Shown: positions 34,199-43,482, counted from the stretch's first letter. The stretch: DNA of 64,000 nucleotides from Amycolatopsis mongoliensis (GCF_030285665.1 NZ_CP127295.1:7130001-7194000), one strand, 5' to 3'. The notes: generated from the sequence alone by a model not told the origin. Program-made: numbers and translations.

Positions 34199-34428
34199 AT
34201 GACGGCGGAGGAGCTGATGGTCGAGTTCGCCTTGACGCGCCTGGATCACCCGGACCTCGACCTGGAGGAACTGGCGGCGCTGGTGGTCCGGCGGGGCGGG
34301 CCGGAGCGGGTGCTGGAGTTCGCGTCGGAGAACCTGGCGGAGCGGGGGAGCTGCGGGGAGCCCCGTTCCCGACGGCGGTCGAGCACGTGTTGCGGGTGGT
34401 GCTGACGTTGCGCGGTCCTTCGGACTAG
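34199..34428 (+). pseudogene. Small conserved-looking protein gene with a -1 frameshift
   Basis: ATG 34199 follows AGGAGG. The first frame encodes TAEELMVEFALTRLDHPDLD and continues to about residue 50 (FASENLAERG). It then leaves frame in the run GCGGGGGAG at 34343-34350. Adding one G restores ELRGAPFPTAVEHVLRVVLT and a stop at 34426-34428. The reconstructed protein has 76 residues and is acidic and helical, with no recognised domain. Either a true mutation or a homopolymer sequencing error explains the break. Confidence 0.55.
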
Positions 34429-34635
34429 GTCTCGTCGGCTGCTCGGCGCGAGCGTCGTCGGTTGGGCATGTGTTGCGGGTGGTGCCGACGTTGCGCGGTC
34501 CTTCGGACTAGGTTTCGTCGGCTGCGCGACGCAATCCCCGCCGGTGGAGCGTGTGCTGCGGGTGGTGCTGACGTTGCGCGGTCCTTCGGACTAAGCCTCG
34601 CCGGCCGCGCGACGCAGCCCCCGCCGGTCGAACAC
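34387..34635. repeat. 83-bp tandem triplication of two convergent gene ends
   Basis: Copies begin at 34387, 34470 and 34553 (period exactly 83). Each starts with the last 13 codons of the small gene (VLRVVLTLRGPSD and stop) and continues with the antisense 3' end of the ROK regulator gene. Copies differ by a few substitutions. The third copy is contiguous with the intact ROK gene, the first with the small gene. In every copy both stop codons interlock in CTAG or CTAA. Confidence 0.85.
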
Positions 34636-35844
34636 CAGCTCCCGGGCCGTCCCCAGGGCCGTCGCGATCGCCCCTGCCAGCACGGCGTCCTCACCCAGCT
34701 GCCCCGCCACGATCTCCGGCACCACCGGCACCGTCGCGGCCAGCGCCTTCCGCATCGGCGAAGCCAGCAGGTCGGCGTTCCCGCCGATCCCGCCGCCCAG
34801 CACGATCAGCCGCGGATCGAGCACCGCCGTCACCGCCGCGACCACGTACGCCAGCTTCTCCGCTTCGTCCGCGACCACCTGCAGCGCCCGCGCATCCCCG
34901 GCCCGCGCCAGCCGGAACACGTCCTTGGCCGAGCGCGCCTTCGTCAGCCCCCGCGAGCGGGCCGCCTCGACCACTGCCTGGCCCGCCGCCGCCGTCTCCA
35001 TCGGGCCCGGGCGCCGCGCCCCCGTCGCCGCCGGGAGGGGGCCGAACGGGAGGTCCGCGATCTCGCCCGCCGCTCCGTGGGCGCCGCGGAACAGCTTGCC
35101 CTCCACCAGCAGGCCCATGCCGATCCCCGTGCCGACCGTCAGGCACACCAGGACGTCGACACCCAGCGCCGCCCCGAGCGCGTGCTCGCCCACCGCGCAC
35201 AGGTTCGCGTCGTTCTCGACGACCACGTCCGAGCCCGCCTCGGCCAGCGCCGCGACGAGCTCGTGCAGCAGCCCGCGCCGCTCCCAGCCCGGCAGGTTCG
35301 GCGCGCGGTGGACCGTCCCGGTCGCCGGGTCGGGGACGCCCGGGGTGCCGACCACCGTCGCGACGACGTCGTGCGGGGCCAGCCCGGCCGAAGCCACCGC
35401 CCGTTCGACGGATTCGCTCACGGTGCGCACCAAAGCGCTCGCGGAGCGGCACCGGTTGGGCTCGTCGAGCCGCGCGACGATGCTGCCTTCCAGGTCGGCC
35501 ACGGCGATCCGGATCGCCCGCCGTCCGATGTCCACGCCGACGACGTGCCCCGCGTCCGGTGCCGCCTGGTAGACGACCGCCGCGCGCCCCGGGCCGGCCA
35601 GGCTGCGCCCGGTGGTCCGGACCAGTCCGTGCTGCTCGAGATCGAGAAGTGCCTGTCCCACCGTGGGTTTCGACAGCCCCGTCTCGGCCGCGATCTGCGG
35701 TCGCGTCGCTTCGCCCTGCCCGCGCAGCCGCTCCAGCACCAGGCGCTGGTTCAGCGCCCGCATGCTCGCCGGGGTTCCCACCTGCGGCCCGATTCGCCCC
35801 ACGACGTCCCCATCTCCGATCTGCGTTGCCGCAAGTTTATCCAC
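34591..35844 (-). CDS. ROK family transcriptional repressor (NagC/XylR type)
   Basis: Residues about 25-80 form a winged helix (MRALNQRLVLERLRGQGEAT, LSKPTVGQALLDLEQHGLV). Residues 95-400 form a sugar-kinase-like ROK domain (GVDIGRRAIRIAVADLEG, VENDANLCAVGEHALGA, VGTGIGMGLLVEGKLFRGAHG). The usual zinc-binding CxCGxxGC loop after GAAGEI is missing, replaced by PLPAATGARRPGPME. GTG 35844 is used; a GTG at 35802 with better upstream purines is possible. It is divergent from the APC-GH2-kinase operon, with a GTTA/TAAC operator between, and is its likely repressor. Confidence 0.9.
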   Translation of the reverse strand: MDKLAATQIGDGDVVGRIGPQVGTPASMRALNQRLVLERLRGQGEATRPQIAAETGLSKPTVGQALLDLEQHGLVRTTGRSLAGPGRAAVVYQAAPDAGHVVGVDIGRRAIRIAVADLEGSIVARLDEPNRCRSASALVRTVSESVERAVASAGLAPHDVVATVVGTPGVPDPATGTVHRAPNLPGWERRGLLHELVAALAEAGSDVVVENDANLCAVGEHALGAALGVDVLVCLTVGTGIGMGLLVEGKLFRGAHGAAGEIADLPFGPLPAATGARRPGPMETAAAGQAVVEAARSRGLTKARSAKDVFRLARAGDARALQVVADEAEKLAYVVAAVTAVLDPRLIVLGGGIGGNADLLASPMRKALAATVPVVPEIVAGQLGEDAVLAGAIATALGTARELVFDRRGLRRAAGEA

Positions 35845-35872
35845 GGAACTCTTTCGACCTTGTCCGTTATAT

Positions 35873-35891
35873 GTTAAGAAACTTTACTAAC
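35873..35891. promoter_or_regulatory. ROK-type operator
   Basis: GTTAAGAAACTTTACTAAC is a 19-bp imperfect palindrome in the 66-base divergent gap. Actinobacterial ROK repressors are known to bind GTTAGGAAA-TTTCCTAAC-like sites (from memory), which this resembles. It should control both the repressor and the permease-glycosidase operon. Confidence 0.65.
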
Positions 35892-35910
35892 TACTGGACG
35901 GAGGCACGTC

Positions 35911-37341
35911 GTGAGTTCACCCACTCGTTCAGGGGAGCCGCAACCCGCCCTTGAGCGCAAGATCGGCCCGGTGCAGGCCACCGCGATCAACATGACCCAG
36001 ATGTGCGGTATCGGCCCGTTCGTCACGATCCCGGCCATGGTCGCCACCATGGGCGGCCCGCAGGCGATGTTCGGCTGGATCATCGGGGCGATCGTCGCCC
36101 TCGCCGACGGGCTCATCTGGGCCGAGCTCGGTGCCGCGATGCCGGGCGCCGGCGGCACTTACCTATACCTGCGCGAAGCGTTCCAGTACCGCACCGGCCG
36201 GCTGATGCCGTTCCTGTTCGTCTGGAGCGCGGTGCTGTTCATCCCGCTGATCATGTCGACCGGCATCATCGGCCTGGTCCAGTACCTCGGCTACCTGGTC
36301 CCCGGCGTCACCGACGACAACGGCACCACCCCGCTGGGCAAGATCATCGGCGTCGGCATCACGCTCGTCATCGTGGCCGCGCTGTTCCGCAAGATCGGCC
36401 AGATCGGCAAGCTCACGACGGTGCTGTTCGTGGTCATGCTGGTCGCGGTGCTCACCACGATCGTCGCGGCGTTCTCGCACTTCAGCGGAGCGCAGGCGTT
36501 CGCCTTCACCCCGGGCGCGTTCACCTCGGCCGGCGAGGGCACGTTCTGGGGCGGCCTCGGCGCCGGCCTGATCATCGCGATCTACGACTACCTGGGCTAC
36601 AACACGACGGCCTACCTCGGCGGCGAGGTCCGCGAGCCCGGCCGGACGCTCCCGCGGTCGATCCTCTTCTCGATCGTCGGCATCATGAGCCTCTACTTCC
36701 TGCTGCAGGTCGGCGTGCTCGGCTCGGTCCCGCTGGAGGAGCTGAAGAACGCCACCTCGGTCGCCTCGACCGTGCTCGAGCAGGCGTGGGGCACCGTCAC
36801 GGCGAAGGTCGTCACCGTCCTCATCGTCGTCGCGGCCATCGGCTCGGTGTTCGCCGGCCTGCTCGGCGGCTCGCGCGTGCCGTTCGAAGCCGCGCGGGAC
36901 AAGGTGTTCCTGCCGATGTTCGGCAAGCTCCACCCGAAGCTGCACCTGCCGACCGCCGGCGTGCTCACCATGGGCGCGATCACCGTCATCGGCTCGCTGT
37001 TCACCCTGACCGACGTCATCAACGCGGCCGTCTCGACCCTGGTCATCATCCAGTCGCTGGCCCAGGTGGCGGCCATCTGGACCTTGCGGCGCCGCCAGCC
37101 GAACCTGAAGCGGCCCTACCGGCAGTGGCTGTACCCGGTGCCGACGCTGCTCGCGCTCGTCGGCTGGGTCTACATCTACGTCTCCGCGACCTGGCTCTCG
37201 ATCGGGCTGTCGCTGGGCTGGATCGCCGTCGGCGCGCTCGCGTACCTGGTCTACGCCAAGGCCGAGCGCACGTGGCCGTTCGGGCCCAAGGAGATCAAGG
37301 AGGCCTTCGCCTCCACCGAGACCGAAGGGGCGCAGGCATGA
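35911..37341 (+). CDS. APC family amino acid/polyamine-type permease
   Basis: GTG 35911 with GGAGG ten bases upstream. The 476-residue protein has about 12 helices and APC signatures: the helix-1 unwound region (INMTQMCGIGPFVTIPAMVA, near 28), GLIWAELGAAMPGAGGTYLYL near 68, and YDYLGYNTTAYLGGEVREPG near 225, the conserved helix-6 and loop region. APC members move amino acids and amines by proton or sodium symport. Being first in an operon with a glycosidase and sugar kinase is unusual and suggests uptake of an amino-sugar-related amine or glycosylated amino acid. Confidence 0.92.
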   Translation: MSSPTRSGEPQPALERKIGPVQATAINMTQMCGIGPFVTIPAMVATMGGPQAMFGWIIGAIVALADGLIWAELGAAMPGAGGTYLYLREAFQYRTGRLMPFLFVWSAVLFIPLIMSTGIIGLVQYLGYLVPGVTDDNGTTPLGKIIGVGITLVIVAALFRKIGQIGKLTTVLFVVMLVAVLTTIVAAFSHFSGAQAFAFTPGAFTSAGEGTFWGGLGAGLIIAIYDYLGYNTTAYLGGEVREPGRTLPRSILFSIVGIMSLYFLLQVGVLGSVPLEELKNATSVASTVLEQAWGTVTAKVVTVLIVVAAIGSVFAGLLGGSRVPFEAARDKVFLPMFGKLHPKLHLPTAGVLTMGAITVIGSLFTLTDVINAAVSTLVIIQSLAQVAAIWTLRRRQPNLKRPYRQWLYPVPTLLALVGWVYIYVSATWLSIGLSLGWIAVGALAYLVYAKAERTWPFGPKEIKEAFASTETEGAQA

Positions 37342-40208
37342 CGAAGAAGCTCGCGGCGATCGCCGCGCTGATCCTGGTGCCCGGGGTGCTGAGCGTGGCC
37401 GCGCCGGCCTCGGCGCAGGAGCCCGCGCAGCAGGAGATCGCGAAGCCGCACGGCCTGAGCACCATCGGCGCGCAGGGCTGGCAGGTCCTCACCACGGCGA
37501 GCGTCAAGGACGGCGGCGACAAGGTCTCGACACCCGGCTACGCCACCCGCGGCTGGCTGCCGGTCGAGCCGGACGACGCCGGCGCGCCGGGCACCGAGAT
37601 CAACGCCCTGGTCCAGAACGGCAAGTGCCCGGACGTCTTCTACTCCGACAACCTGCGCAAGTGCTTCGGGTACGTCGACAAGCTCGGCCCGGTCGTCACG
37701 AAGCCGTTCTCCGACCCGTGGTGGTACCGCGCCGACTTCACCCCGGACATCCGCCCCGGCCAGCACGCCAAGCTGACCATCCCGGGCATCGTCGGCGAGG
37801 GCGACGTCTGGGTCAACGGCAAGCTCGTCGCCACCAAGGACGTCGTCAGCGGCGCGTTCGCCGGGCACACGTTCGACGTCTCGAAGCTGGTCAAGCCGGG
37901 CAAGAACACCCTGGCGATCAAGGTCTACCCCAACGACCCGCTCAAGATGTACACGCTCGACCAGGTCGACTGGAGCCAGATCCCGCCGGACAACAACACC
38001 GGCATCCAGTTCCCGCCGACCCTGCAGGTGTCCGACGCGCTCACCGGCGACAACGCGCACGTCGTGCAGGACAACGCCGCCGACCTGTCCAGCTCCTCGC
38101 TGACGGTGAAGGTGGACGTCACGAACAACGCGCCGGACACGCAGACCGGTGACGTCGCCGCGACGATCACCCCGCCTTCGGGCGCGCCGATCGTCGTCAA
38201 GCAGCGCGTGACGATCCCCGCGAACACCAAGCGGACCGTGGTGTTCGCCCCGGTGAAGATCAGCAAGCCGCGCGTGTGGTGGCCGTACTCGATGGGCGAC
38301 CAGCCGCTGTACACGCTGACCACCGCGGTCTCGCAGGACGGCCGGCTGTCGACGTCGTCGAAGAGCACCTTCGGCATCCGCACGGTGACCTCGCGTCTGG
38401 TCGGGAAGTCCGCGCCGCTGCCGGAGGGCGCGCGGCAGTTCACGATCAACGGCAAGGACTTCGTGTTCCGCGGCGGCGGCTTCGCGCCGGACCTGTTCCT
38501 GCGCTACGACTCCGCCGACACCGCGCACCAGATCGCGCTGATCAAGAACATGGGCCTGTCCGGCGTCCGGCTCGAGGGCCACGACATGCCGCAGGACTTC
38601 TACGACCAGGCCGATCGCGCCGGGCTGCTCGTGATCGGCGGGTTCATCTGCTGCGACGCCTGGCAGCCGGAGGACGCCTCGACGCTGACCGAGCGCGACT
38701 ACCGGATCATGCACGACTCGGCGTACACCATCGCGCAGATGGAGCGGAACCACCCCAGCGTCTTCAACTACGGCTGGAGCGACAACGAGCCGGTGCCGCG
38801 CCAGGAGTCCGAGACGCTGAAGGCGTTCGAGGAAGCCGACTTCCAGGTACCGGTGATCGCCTCGGCGGAGTACAAGAGCACGCCGACGCTCGGGCAGTCG
38901 GGGGAGAAGGAAGGCCCGTACGACTGGGTGCCGCCGTCCTACTGGTACGACACCTCGCACTTCGACCCGGACGACTCCTCGCGCACCAACGCGGGCGGCT
39001 CGTGGGGCTTCGCGAGCGAGCAGAGCGCCGGGCACACCGTGCCGACGCTCGACTCGATCAAGCGGTTCCTCTCGCCCGCCGAGCAGGCGAAGCTGTGGCA
39101 GGACCCGGAGTACAACCAGTACCACGCCAACTTCGAGCCGGGCCACGGCGGCTACAAGTTCGGCACGCTGTACACGCTGGACCAGTCGATCACCCAGCGG
39201 TACGGGAAGTGGAACTCCCTGAAGTCCTATGTGGACCTCGCGAACATCGCGAACTACGAGAACACGCGCTCGCAGTTCGAGGCGTTCCTGCACCACTCGA
39301 CGGACAAGGCGAACCCGTCGACGGGCGTCGTCTACTGGCAGCTGAACAAGGGGTGGCCGACGCTGCTGTGGTCGCTCTACAACGACGACGGCGACCAGGC
39401 GGGCGCGTTCTTCGGCGCCAAGAAGGCGAACAAGCCGCTGCACGCGATCTACGGCTACGACAACGGTTCCGTGACCCTGGACAACCTCGGCGCGGGCACG
39501 CAGTCCGGGCTATCGGTGCAAGCCCGCGTGCTCGACACCGCCGGCAAGGTCCTCGACGACCAGACGGCGTCCGGCCTCTCGCTGGGTTCGCAGGCCGTGC
39601 GCATCGGCGTCCTGAAGCCGAAGGTGCCGGCCGAGACGAAGGCGCCGGCGCCCGCGCAGGTCTACTTCGTCGAGCTGCAGGTGAAGCAGGGAGGGAAGGT
39701 CGTCGACCGCAACGTCTACTGGCTCTCCACGCAGAAGGACGTCGTCGACTGGGGCAAGACGCTGGGCAACCCGCAGGCGACGCTGTCGCAGTACAGCAAC
39801 CTGCAGGCCCTGCAGAACCTGCCGAAGTCGCAGGTCGGCGCGGTGGCGTCGACCCGCGCGAACGGCGGTGACCTCGTCACCACGGTGACCGTGACCAACA
39901 CGGCGAAGACGCCGGGGGCGGCGTTCTTCCTGCGGGCCGACGTCCGCCGCGGCACGCCGGACGGGCACGAAGGGCCGGGTGACAACCAGCTCGCGAACGC
40001 GACCTGGGACGACAACGACATCACGCTGTGGCCGGGCCAGTCGCAGACGCTGACCGTCACCTACAAGGCGTCCGACCTGCGGGGCGCGGTGCCGGTGGTC
40101 AGCGTCGACGGCTTCAACACCGGCCGGATCGTGGTGCGGGCGGCCGGCGGGTACGGCCACCACGGGGACGCGGCGGTGGCGCCGCAGATCGAGGGGTTCA
40201 GGGAGTGA
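37338..40208 (+). CDS. Secreted GH2 glycosidase, exo-beta-D-glucosaminidase / endo-beta-mannosidase branch
   Basis: Starts at ATG 37338 overlapping the permease stop. A signal peptide ends near PASA-QE (residue 26). The order is sugar-binding jelly roll (about 45-240), Ig-like domain (250-350), TIM barrel (355-640) and C-terminal Ig-like domains to 956. Candidate acid/base Asp482 lies in YGWSDNEP, where classical GH2 has Asn-Glu; candidate nucleophile Glu561 lies in WGFASEQSAG. This substitution marks the CsxA branch (chitosan exo-glucosaminidase) and plant mannosylglycoprotein endo-beta-mannosidase. Substrate specificity needs assay. The ROK kinase follows in a GTGA overlap. Confidence 0.9.
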   Translation: MTKKLAAIAALILVPGVLSVAAPASAQEPAQQEIAKPHGLSTIGAQGWQVLTTASVKDGGDKVSTPGYATRGWLPVEPDDAGAPGTEINALVQNGKCPDVFYSDNLRKCFGYVDKLGPVVTKPFSDPWWYRADFTPDIRPGQHAKLTIPGIVGEGDVWVNGKLVATKDVVSGAFAGHTFDVSKLVKPGKNTLAIKVYPNDPLKMYTLDQVDWSQIPPDNNTGIQFPPTLQVSDALTGDNAHVVQDNAADLSSSSLTVKVDVTNNAPDTQTGDVAATITPPSGAPIVVKQRVTIPANTKRTVVFAPVKISKPRVWWPYSMGDQPLYTLTTAVSQDGRLSTSSKSTFGIRTVTSRLVGKSAPLPEGARQFTINGKDFVFRGGGFAPDLFLRYDSADTAHQIALIKNMGLSGVRLEGHDMPQDFYDQADRAGLLVIGGFICCDAWQPEDASTLTERDYRIMHDSAYTIAQMERNHPSVFNYGWSDNEPVPRQESETLKAFEEADFQVPVIASAEYKSTPTLGQSGEKEGPYDWVPPSYWYDTSHFDPDDSSRTNAGGSWGFASEQSAGHTVPTLDSIKRFLSPAEQAKLWQDPEYNQYHANFEPGHGGYKFGTLYTLDQSITQRYGKWNSLKSYVDLANIANYENTRSQFEAFLHHSTDKANPSTGVVYWQLNKGWPTLLWSLYNDDGDQAGAFFGAKKANKPLHAIYGYDNGSVTLDNLGAGTQSGLSVQARVLDTAGKVLDDQTASGLSLGSQAVRIGVLKPKVPAETKAPAPAQVYFVELQVKQGGKVVDRNVYWLSTQKDVVDWGKTLGNPQATLSQYSNLQALQNLPKSQVGAVASTRANGGDLVTTVTVTNTAKTPGAAFFLRADVRRGTPDGHEGPGDNQLANATWDDNDITLWPGQSQTLTVTYKASDLRGAVPVVSVDGFNTGRIVVRAAGGYGHHGDAAVAPQIEGFRE

Positions 40209-41095
40209 CAGGGGAACGGATTCTCGGGATCGACTTCGGCGGCACGAAGGTGGCGCTGGGGCTCGCCGACCACGACGGGAACCTGCTGGCCACCCGCCGG
40301 CTGGACACCGACGCGCAGGCGGGGGCCGAGCAGGTGGTGGTGCGGGCGCTCGCCGGGGCCAAGGCGCTCCTGGCCGAGGCGGGCACGGCGCCGGCCGCGA
40401 TCGGTGTCGTGAGCCCGGGGATCGTGCTGCCGGAGGAGATCCTGCTCGCGCCGAACGTCCCGGGCTGGGAGCAGCTGCACCTGGCCGAGCTGGTGGCGGC
40501 CGAGTTCCCGGCCGTGCCGATCTCGGTGGGGACGGACGCGAAGGCGGCGGCACTGGCGGAATGGCGGTGGGGCGCGCTGGCCGGGGCCGACCCGGCGGTG
40601 TTCCTGTCCCTGGGCACCGGCATCGCGGCGGCGGTGCTGGTCGGTGGCCGGTTGCTGACCGGCGCCAACGGAGCTGCGGGCGAGATCGGGTACAACCTGC
40701 TCTCGCCGCAGGACACCGAAGGCTTCGCAAGCGGAGCGGCGCCGCTCGAGGAAGCCGTCGGTGGGCGTGGGCTGGGCGGCCGGGCGAGTGAACTGCTCGG
40801 CCGCCCGGTCACCGCGGGCGAGCTGTTCGCCCTGGCCAAGGAGAACGTCGAGGCCAAGGAACTGGTGACGGCGGCGCTCGACGAGCTGTCGATGCACGTG
40901 GCGAACCTGGCGATCGCGCTGGACCCGCAGCGCATCGCGGTCGGCGGCGGGCTGGTGCGTTCGGCGGACGTGCTGCTGCCGGCGCTGGCGGACCGGCTGG
41001 CGCACGCGGTGCCGTTCCCGCCGGAGCTGGTGTCGGCCCGCTTCGACCAGGACGCGGCGCTGCTGGGCGCGGTGGCGCTGGCGCTGGGCGGGTAG
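40205..41095 (+). CDS. ROK family sugar kinase
   Basis: GTG 40205 overlaps the GH2 stop. At 296 residues it has an N-terminal ATPase phosphate loop (GIDFGGTKVALGLADHDG), VGTDAKAAALAEWRWGALAG near 103 with the catalytic Asp, SLGTGIAAAVLVGG, and GAAGEIGY. The next segment normally has a zinc-binding His and CxCGxxGC, but here reads NLLSPQDTEGFASGAAPLEE with no cysteine. It should phosphorylate the monosaccharide released by the GH2 enzyme (glucosamine, mannose or glucose), with reduced or altered substrate control possible. Confidence 0.88.
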   Translation: MTGERILGIDFGGTKVALGLADHDGNLLATRRLDTDAQAGAEQVVVRALAGAKALLAEAGTAPAAIGVVSPGIVLPEEILLAPNVPGWEQLHLAELVAAEFPAVPISVGTDAKAAALAEWRWGALAGADPAVFLSLGTGIAAAVLVGGRLLTGANGAAGEIGYNLLSPQDTEGFASGAAPLEEAVGGRGLGGRASELLGRPVTAGELFALAKENVEAKELVTAALDELSMHVANLAIALDPQRIAVGGGLVRSADVLLPALADRLAHAVPFPPELVSARFDQDAALLGAVALALGG

Positions 41096-41143
41096 GCCTC
41101 CGGGTGGCGCGCCGGTGCCCCGACCCGGCGCGCCACCCGGGCT

Positions 41144-42358
41144 TCAAGCCTGAGCGGCCTCGGCCGTCGCGAGTTCGGTGCGGCGGAAGGCCTCCGGGGA
41201 GAGCTGGAACCACACCAGCACCGCGCTGAAGGCCTGGATGGCCGCGACCACCAGCCAGACGCCCCGCAGGCTCCAATGTGCCGCGACCAGGCCGCCGGTC
41301 AGCGCGCCGAGCGGGGTCAGGCCCCAGGCCAGCGCCCGGTGACTGGTCAGCACCCGGCCGAGCAGCGGCGCCGGGGTGAAGCGCTGGCGGCTGGACTGCG
41401 AGCAGACGTTCCAGACCAGCACCGTCGAGGTCAGGAAGACCAGCACCACGCCGATGAGCGGCGGCCACGGCGGCAGCACGGCCAGCAGCAGCGGCGCCAC
41501 CGCGCCGAGGCCCTGCGCCCACCGCATCGACCACGAGTACCCGAGCCGGTCGACGATCTTCTGCACCACGAACGACGACGCCACCCACCCGACCGCGAGG
41601 CAGGCGAGCAGCAGGCCGTAGCCGACCGAGCCCACGTGCAGGATCTGCGTCGCGTACAACACGAACATCGAGTTGCCGGCACTGGCGGCGAACGAGCCGA
41701 GCGCGACGTTGATCGTGATCGACCGCAGCAGCGGCGTCCGGACCAGGTGCGTGAGCCCGGCCGACAGGTCCCGCAGCGGATGGGTGCGCGCGGCCACCAC
41801 CGACGCCGACGGGATGCGCCGCGTCAGGAGCAGGGCGAGCAACGCACAGGCGGCGGCCAGCCACGCGGGGGCCCCGGCGCTGACGGCGACGAGGAAGCCG
41901 GTCAGCGGCGGCACGACGAACTGCACGACACCCCGGTCGATCACGGTGAGGCGCGCATTGGCGTGGGCGAGCCGGTCCGGCTCGACGAGCTCGGGCACGA
42001 GCGCCCCGCTGGCACCGTCCCCGAGCACCTGAGCGGAGGTGACGACGAAGGCGACGACGAGCAGCACGGGCAGGCTGAGCAGGCCGGCGGAGGCAACGGC
42101 GGCGAGCACGAGCGCAGCCCCGACCTGCACGGCGTAAGCCCAAGCGAGCATGGCGGTCCGCCGCACGCGATCGATGAGCACCCCGGCGAAGAGCGAGAGC
42201 AACAGCCACGGCGCCTGCCCGGCGATGTTGACGAGCGAGATCTCCCGCGGGTCGGTGGTGATGGACACGGCGAGCAGCGGAAGCGCGGCGAGCATCAACC
42301 CTTCGGCGGAGGAACCGGACACCGCGACGGCCTGCAGCCGTACCCACCTGTTCGTCAC
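41144..42358 (-). CDS. MFS transporter (EntS/MefA-like, 12 helices)
   Basis: A 404-residue protein starting at a GTG with a weak ribosome-binding site. Features: GSSAEGLMLAALPLLAVSIT in helix 1, LFAGVLIDRVRRTAMLAWAY (motif A, near 58), LGDGASGALVPELV near 112, and RLGRVLTSH-like residues in the C-terminal half. This arrangement fits macrolide or siderophore exporters more than sugar importers. It lies 88 bases downstream of the LacI gene on the same strand, so the two may be co-transcribed. Confidence 0.85.
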   Translation of the reverse strand: MTNRWVRLQAVAVSGSSAEGLMLAALPLLAVSITTDPREISLVNIAGQAPWLLLSLFAGVLIDRVRRTAMLAWAYAVQVGAALVLAAVASAGLLSLPVLLVVAFVVTSAQVLGDGASGALVPELVEPDRLAHANARLTVIDRGVVQFVVPPLTGFLVAVSAGAPAWLAAACALLALLLTRRIPSASVVAARTHPLRDLSAGLTHLVRTPLLRSITINVALGSFAASAGNSMFVLYATQILHVGSVGYGLLLACLAVGWVASSFVVQKIVDRLGYSWSMRWAQGLGAVAPLLLAVLPPWPPLIGVVLVFLTSTVLVWNVCSQSSRQRFTPAPLLGRVLTSHRALAWGLTPLGALTGGLVAAHWSLRGVWLVVAAIQAFSAVLVWFQLSPEAFRRTELATAEAAQA

Positions 42359-42446
42359 GCGCGAAGCCCCATGATCGGCATCATGCCAAGGCTGTTCGTG
42401 GGCACCAAACGATTTACGGGGACAGTGCGGGGATCCGTGACGACGG

Positions 42447-43442
42447 TCAGCGGCGCACGCGGGTCGACTCGCGGACGACCAGCTCCGGGGTGAACACCAC
42501 CGCCTGGTGCTCCACCGCCGTGTCGGCCGTCTCCGCCAGCAGCAGCTCCGCCGCCGTGCGGCCGAGGCGCTGGGCCGGCTGGCGGACGGAGGTCAGCGGG
42601 ACCGCCGCCGCGCCCGCGAACTCGATGTCGTCGTAGCCCACGATCGCCATCTCCTCCGGGATGCGCACGCCCGCGCCGACCATCGCCTGGAGCACTCCCA
42701 GGGCCAGCAGGTCGTTCGCGCAGAACACCGCCGTCGGGCGGGGGCTCGTGCCCAGCAAGCGGGCACCCGCGTCGCGGCCCGAGGAGACGTCGAGGCCGAT
42801 CGCCTCCAGGACCGTCAGCTCGGCACCCGATCCCTCCAGCGCCGTGCGGACGCCCTGCTCGCGGTCGCGGCACTGGGCGAGGATCGCCGGGCCGTTGACG
42901 AACGCGATGCGCTGGTGGCCGGTCTCCAGGAGGTGCCGGGCCGCGAGGGCGCCGCCCGCGATGTCGTCCACCGCGACCGAGCTCGCCTCCGACGTCGGCG
43001 CCTTGCGGTCGACGAACACGTACGGCGTGCCGCTGCGGCGGAACGCGCGCAGGGCTTCGCCGGACGTCGCGACCGGGCTCAGCAGCACGCCGCGGACCCG
43101 CTGCTCGGCGAACATCGCCAGGTAGGACGCTTCGAGGTCGGACCGCTGGCCGCTGTTGCAGGTGATGATGTTGAGGCCCTCGGCGTGCGCGGCCTGCTCG
43201 GCGCCGCGGGCGACGTCGACGAAGAACGGGTTGCCGAGGTCGAGCACGAGCAGCCCCATGATCCGGCTGCTGCCGGCGCGCAGCTGGCGCGCCGACTCGT
43301 CGCGGACGTAGCCGAGCTCTTCGATCACCGAGAGCACCCGGTTCCGGGTGGCCACCGCGACCACGTGCGGCCGGTTGACCACATTGGACACCGTGCCGAT
43401 CGAGACGCCCGCCCGCTTGGCGACGTCCTTGATGCCGACCAC
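42447..43442 (-). CDS. LacI family transcriptional regulator (331 aa)
   Basis: GTG 43442 preceded by AGGGGG. Residues 2-50 form the HTH and hinge helix (IKDVAKRAGVSIGTVSNVVN, RQLRAGSSRIMGLLV). The rest is the periplasmic-binding-protein-like sugar domain (VFCANDLLALGVLQAMVGAG, VGYDDIEFAGAAAVPLTSVR). A perfect 12-bp LacI-type operator lies 41 bases upstream, between it and the divergent PNGase-A-like gene, so it probably controls that gene and itself in response to a released sugar. Confidence 0.92.
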   Translation of the reverse strand: MVGIKDVAKRAGVSIGTVSNVVNRPHVVAVATRNRVLSVIEELGYVRDESARQLRAGSSRIMGLLVLDLGNPFFVDVARGAEQAAHAEGLNIITCNSGQRSDLEASYLAMFAEQRVRGVLLSPVATSGEALRAFRRSGTPYVFVDRKAPTSEASSVAVDDIAGGALAARHLLETGHQRIAFVNGPAILAQCRDREQGVRTALEGSGAELTVLEAIGLDVSSGRDAGARLLGTSPRPTAVFCANDLLALGVLQAMVGAGVRIPEEMAIVGYDDIEFAGAAAVPLTSVRQPAQRLGRTAAELLLAETADTAVEHQAVVFTPELVVRESTRVRR

Positions 43443-43482
43443 CGCACCCCCTCGCTGAGAAGGGCGTGAGCCTATCACGATC

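Noticed and set aside
34425..34694. Minus-strand frame through the triplicated tails
   Set aside because: Antisense of the repeats and the ROK 3' end; composition is basic and low in complexity.
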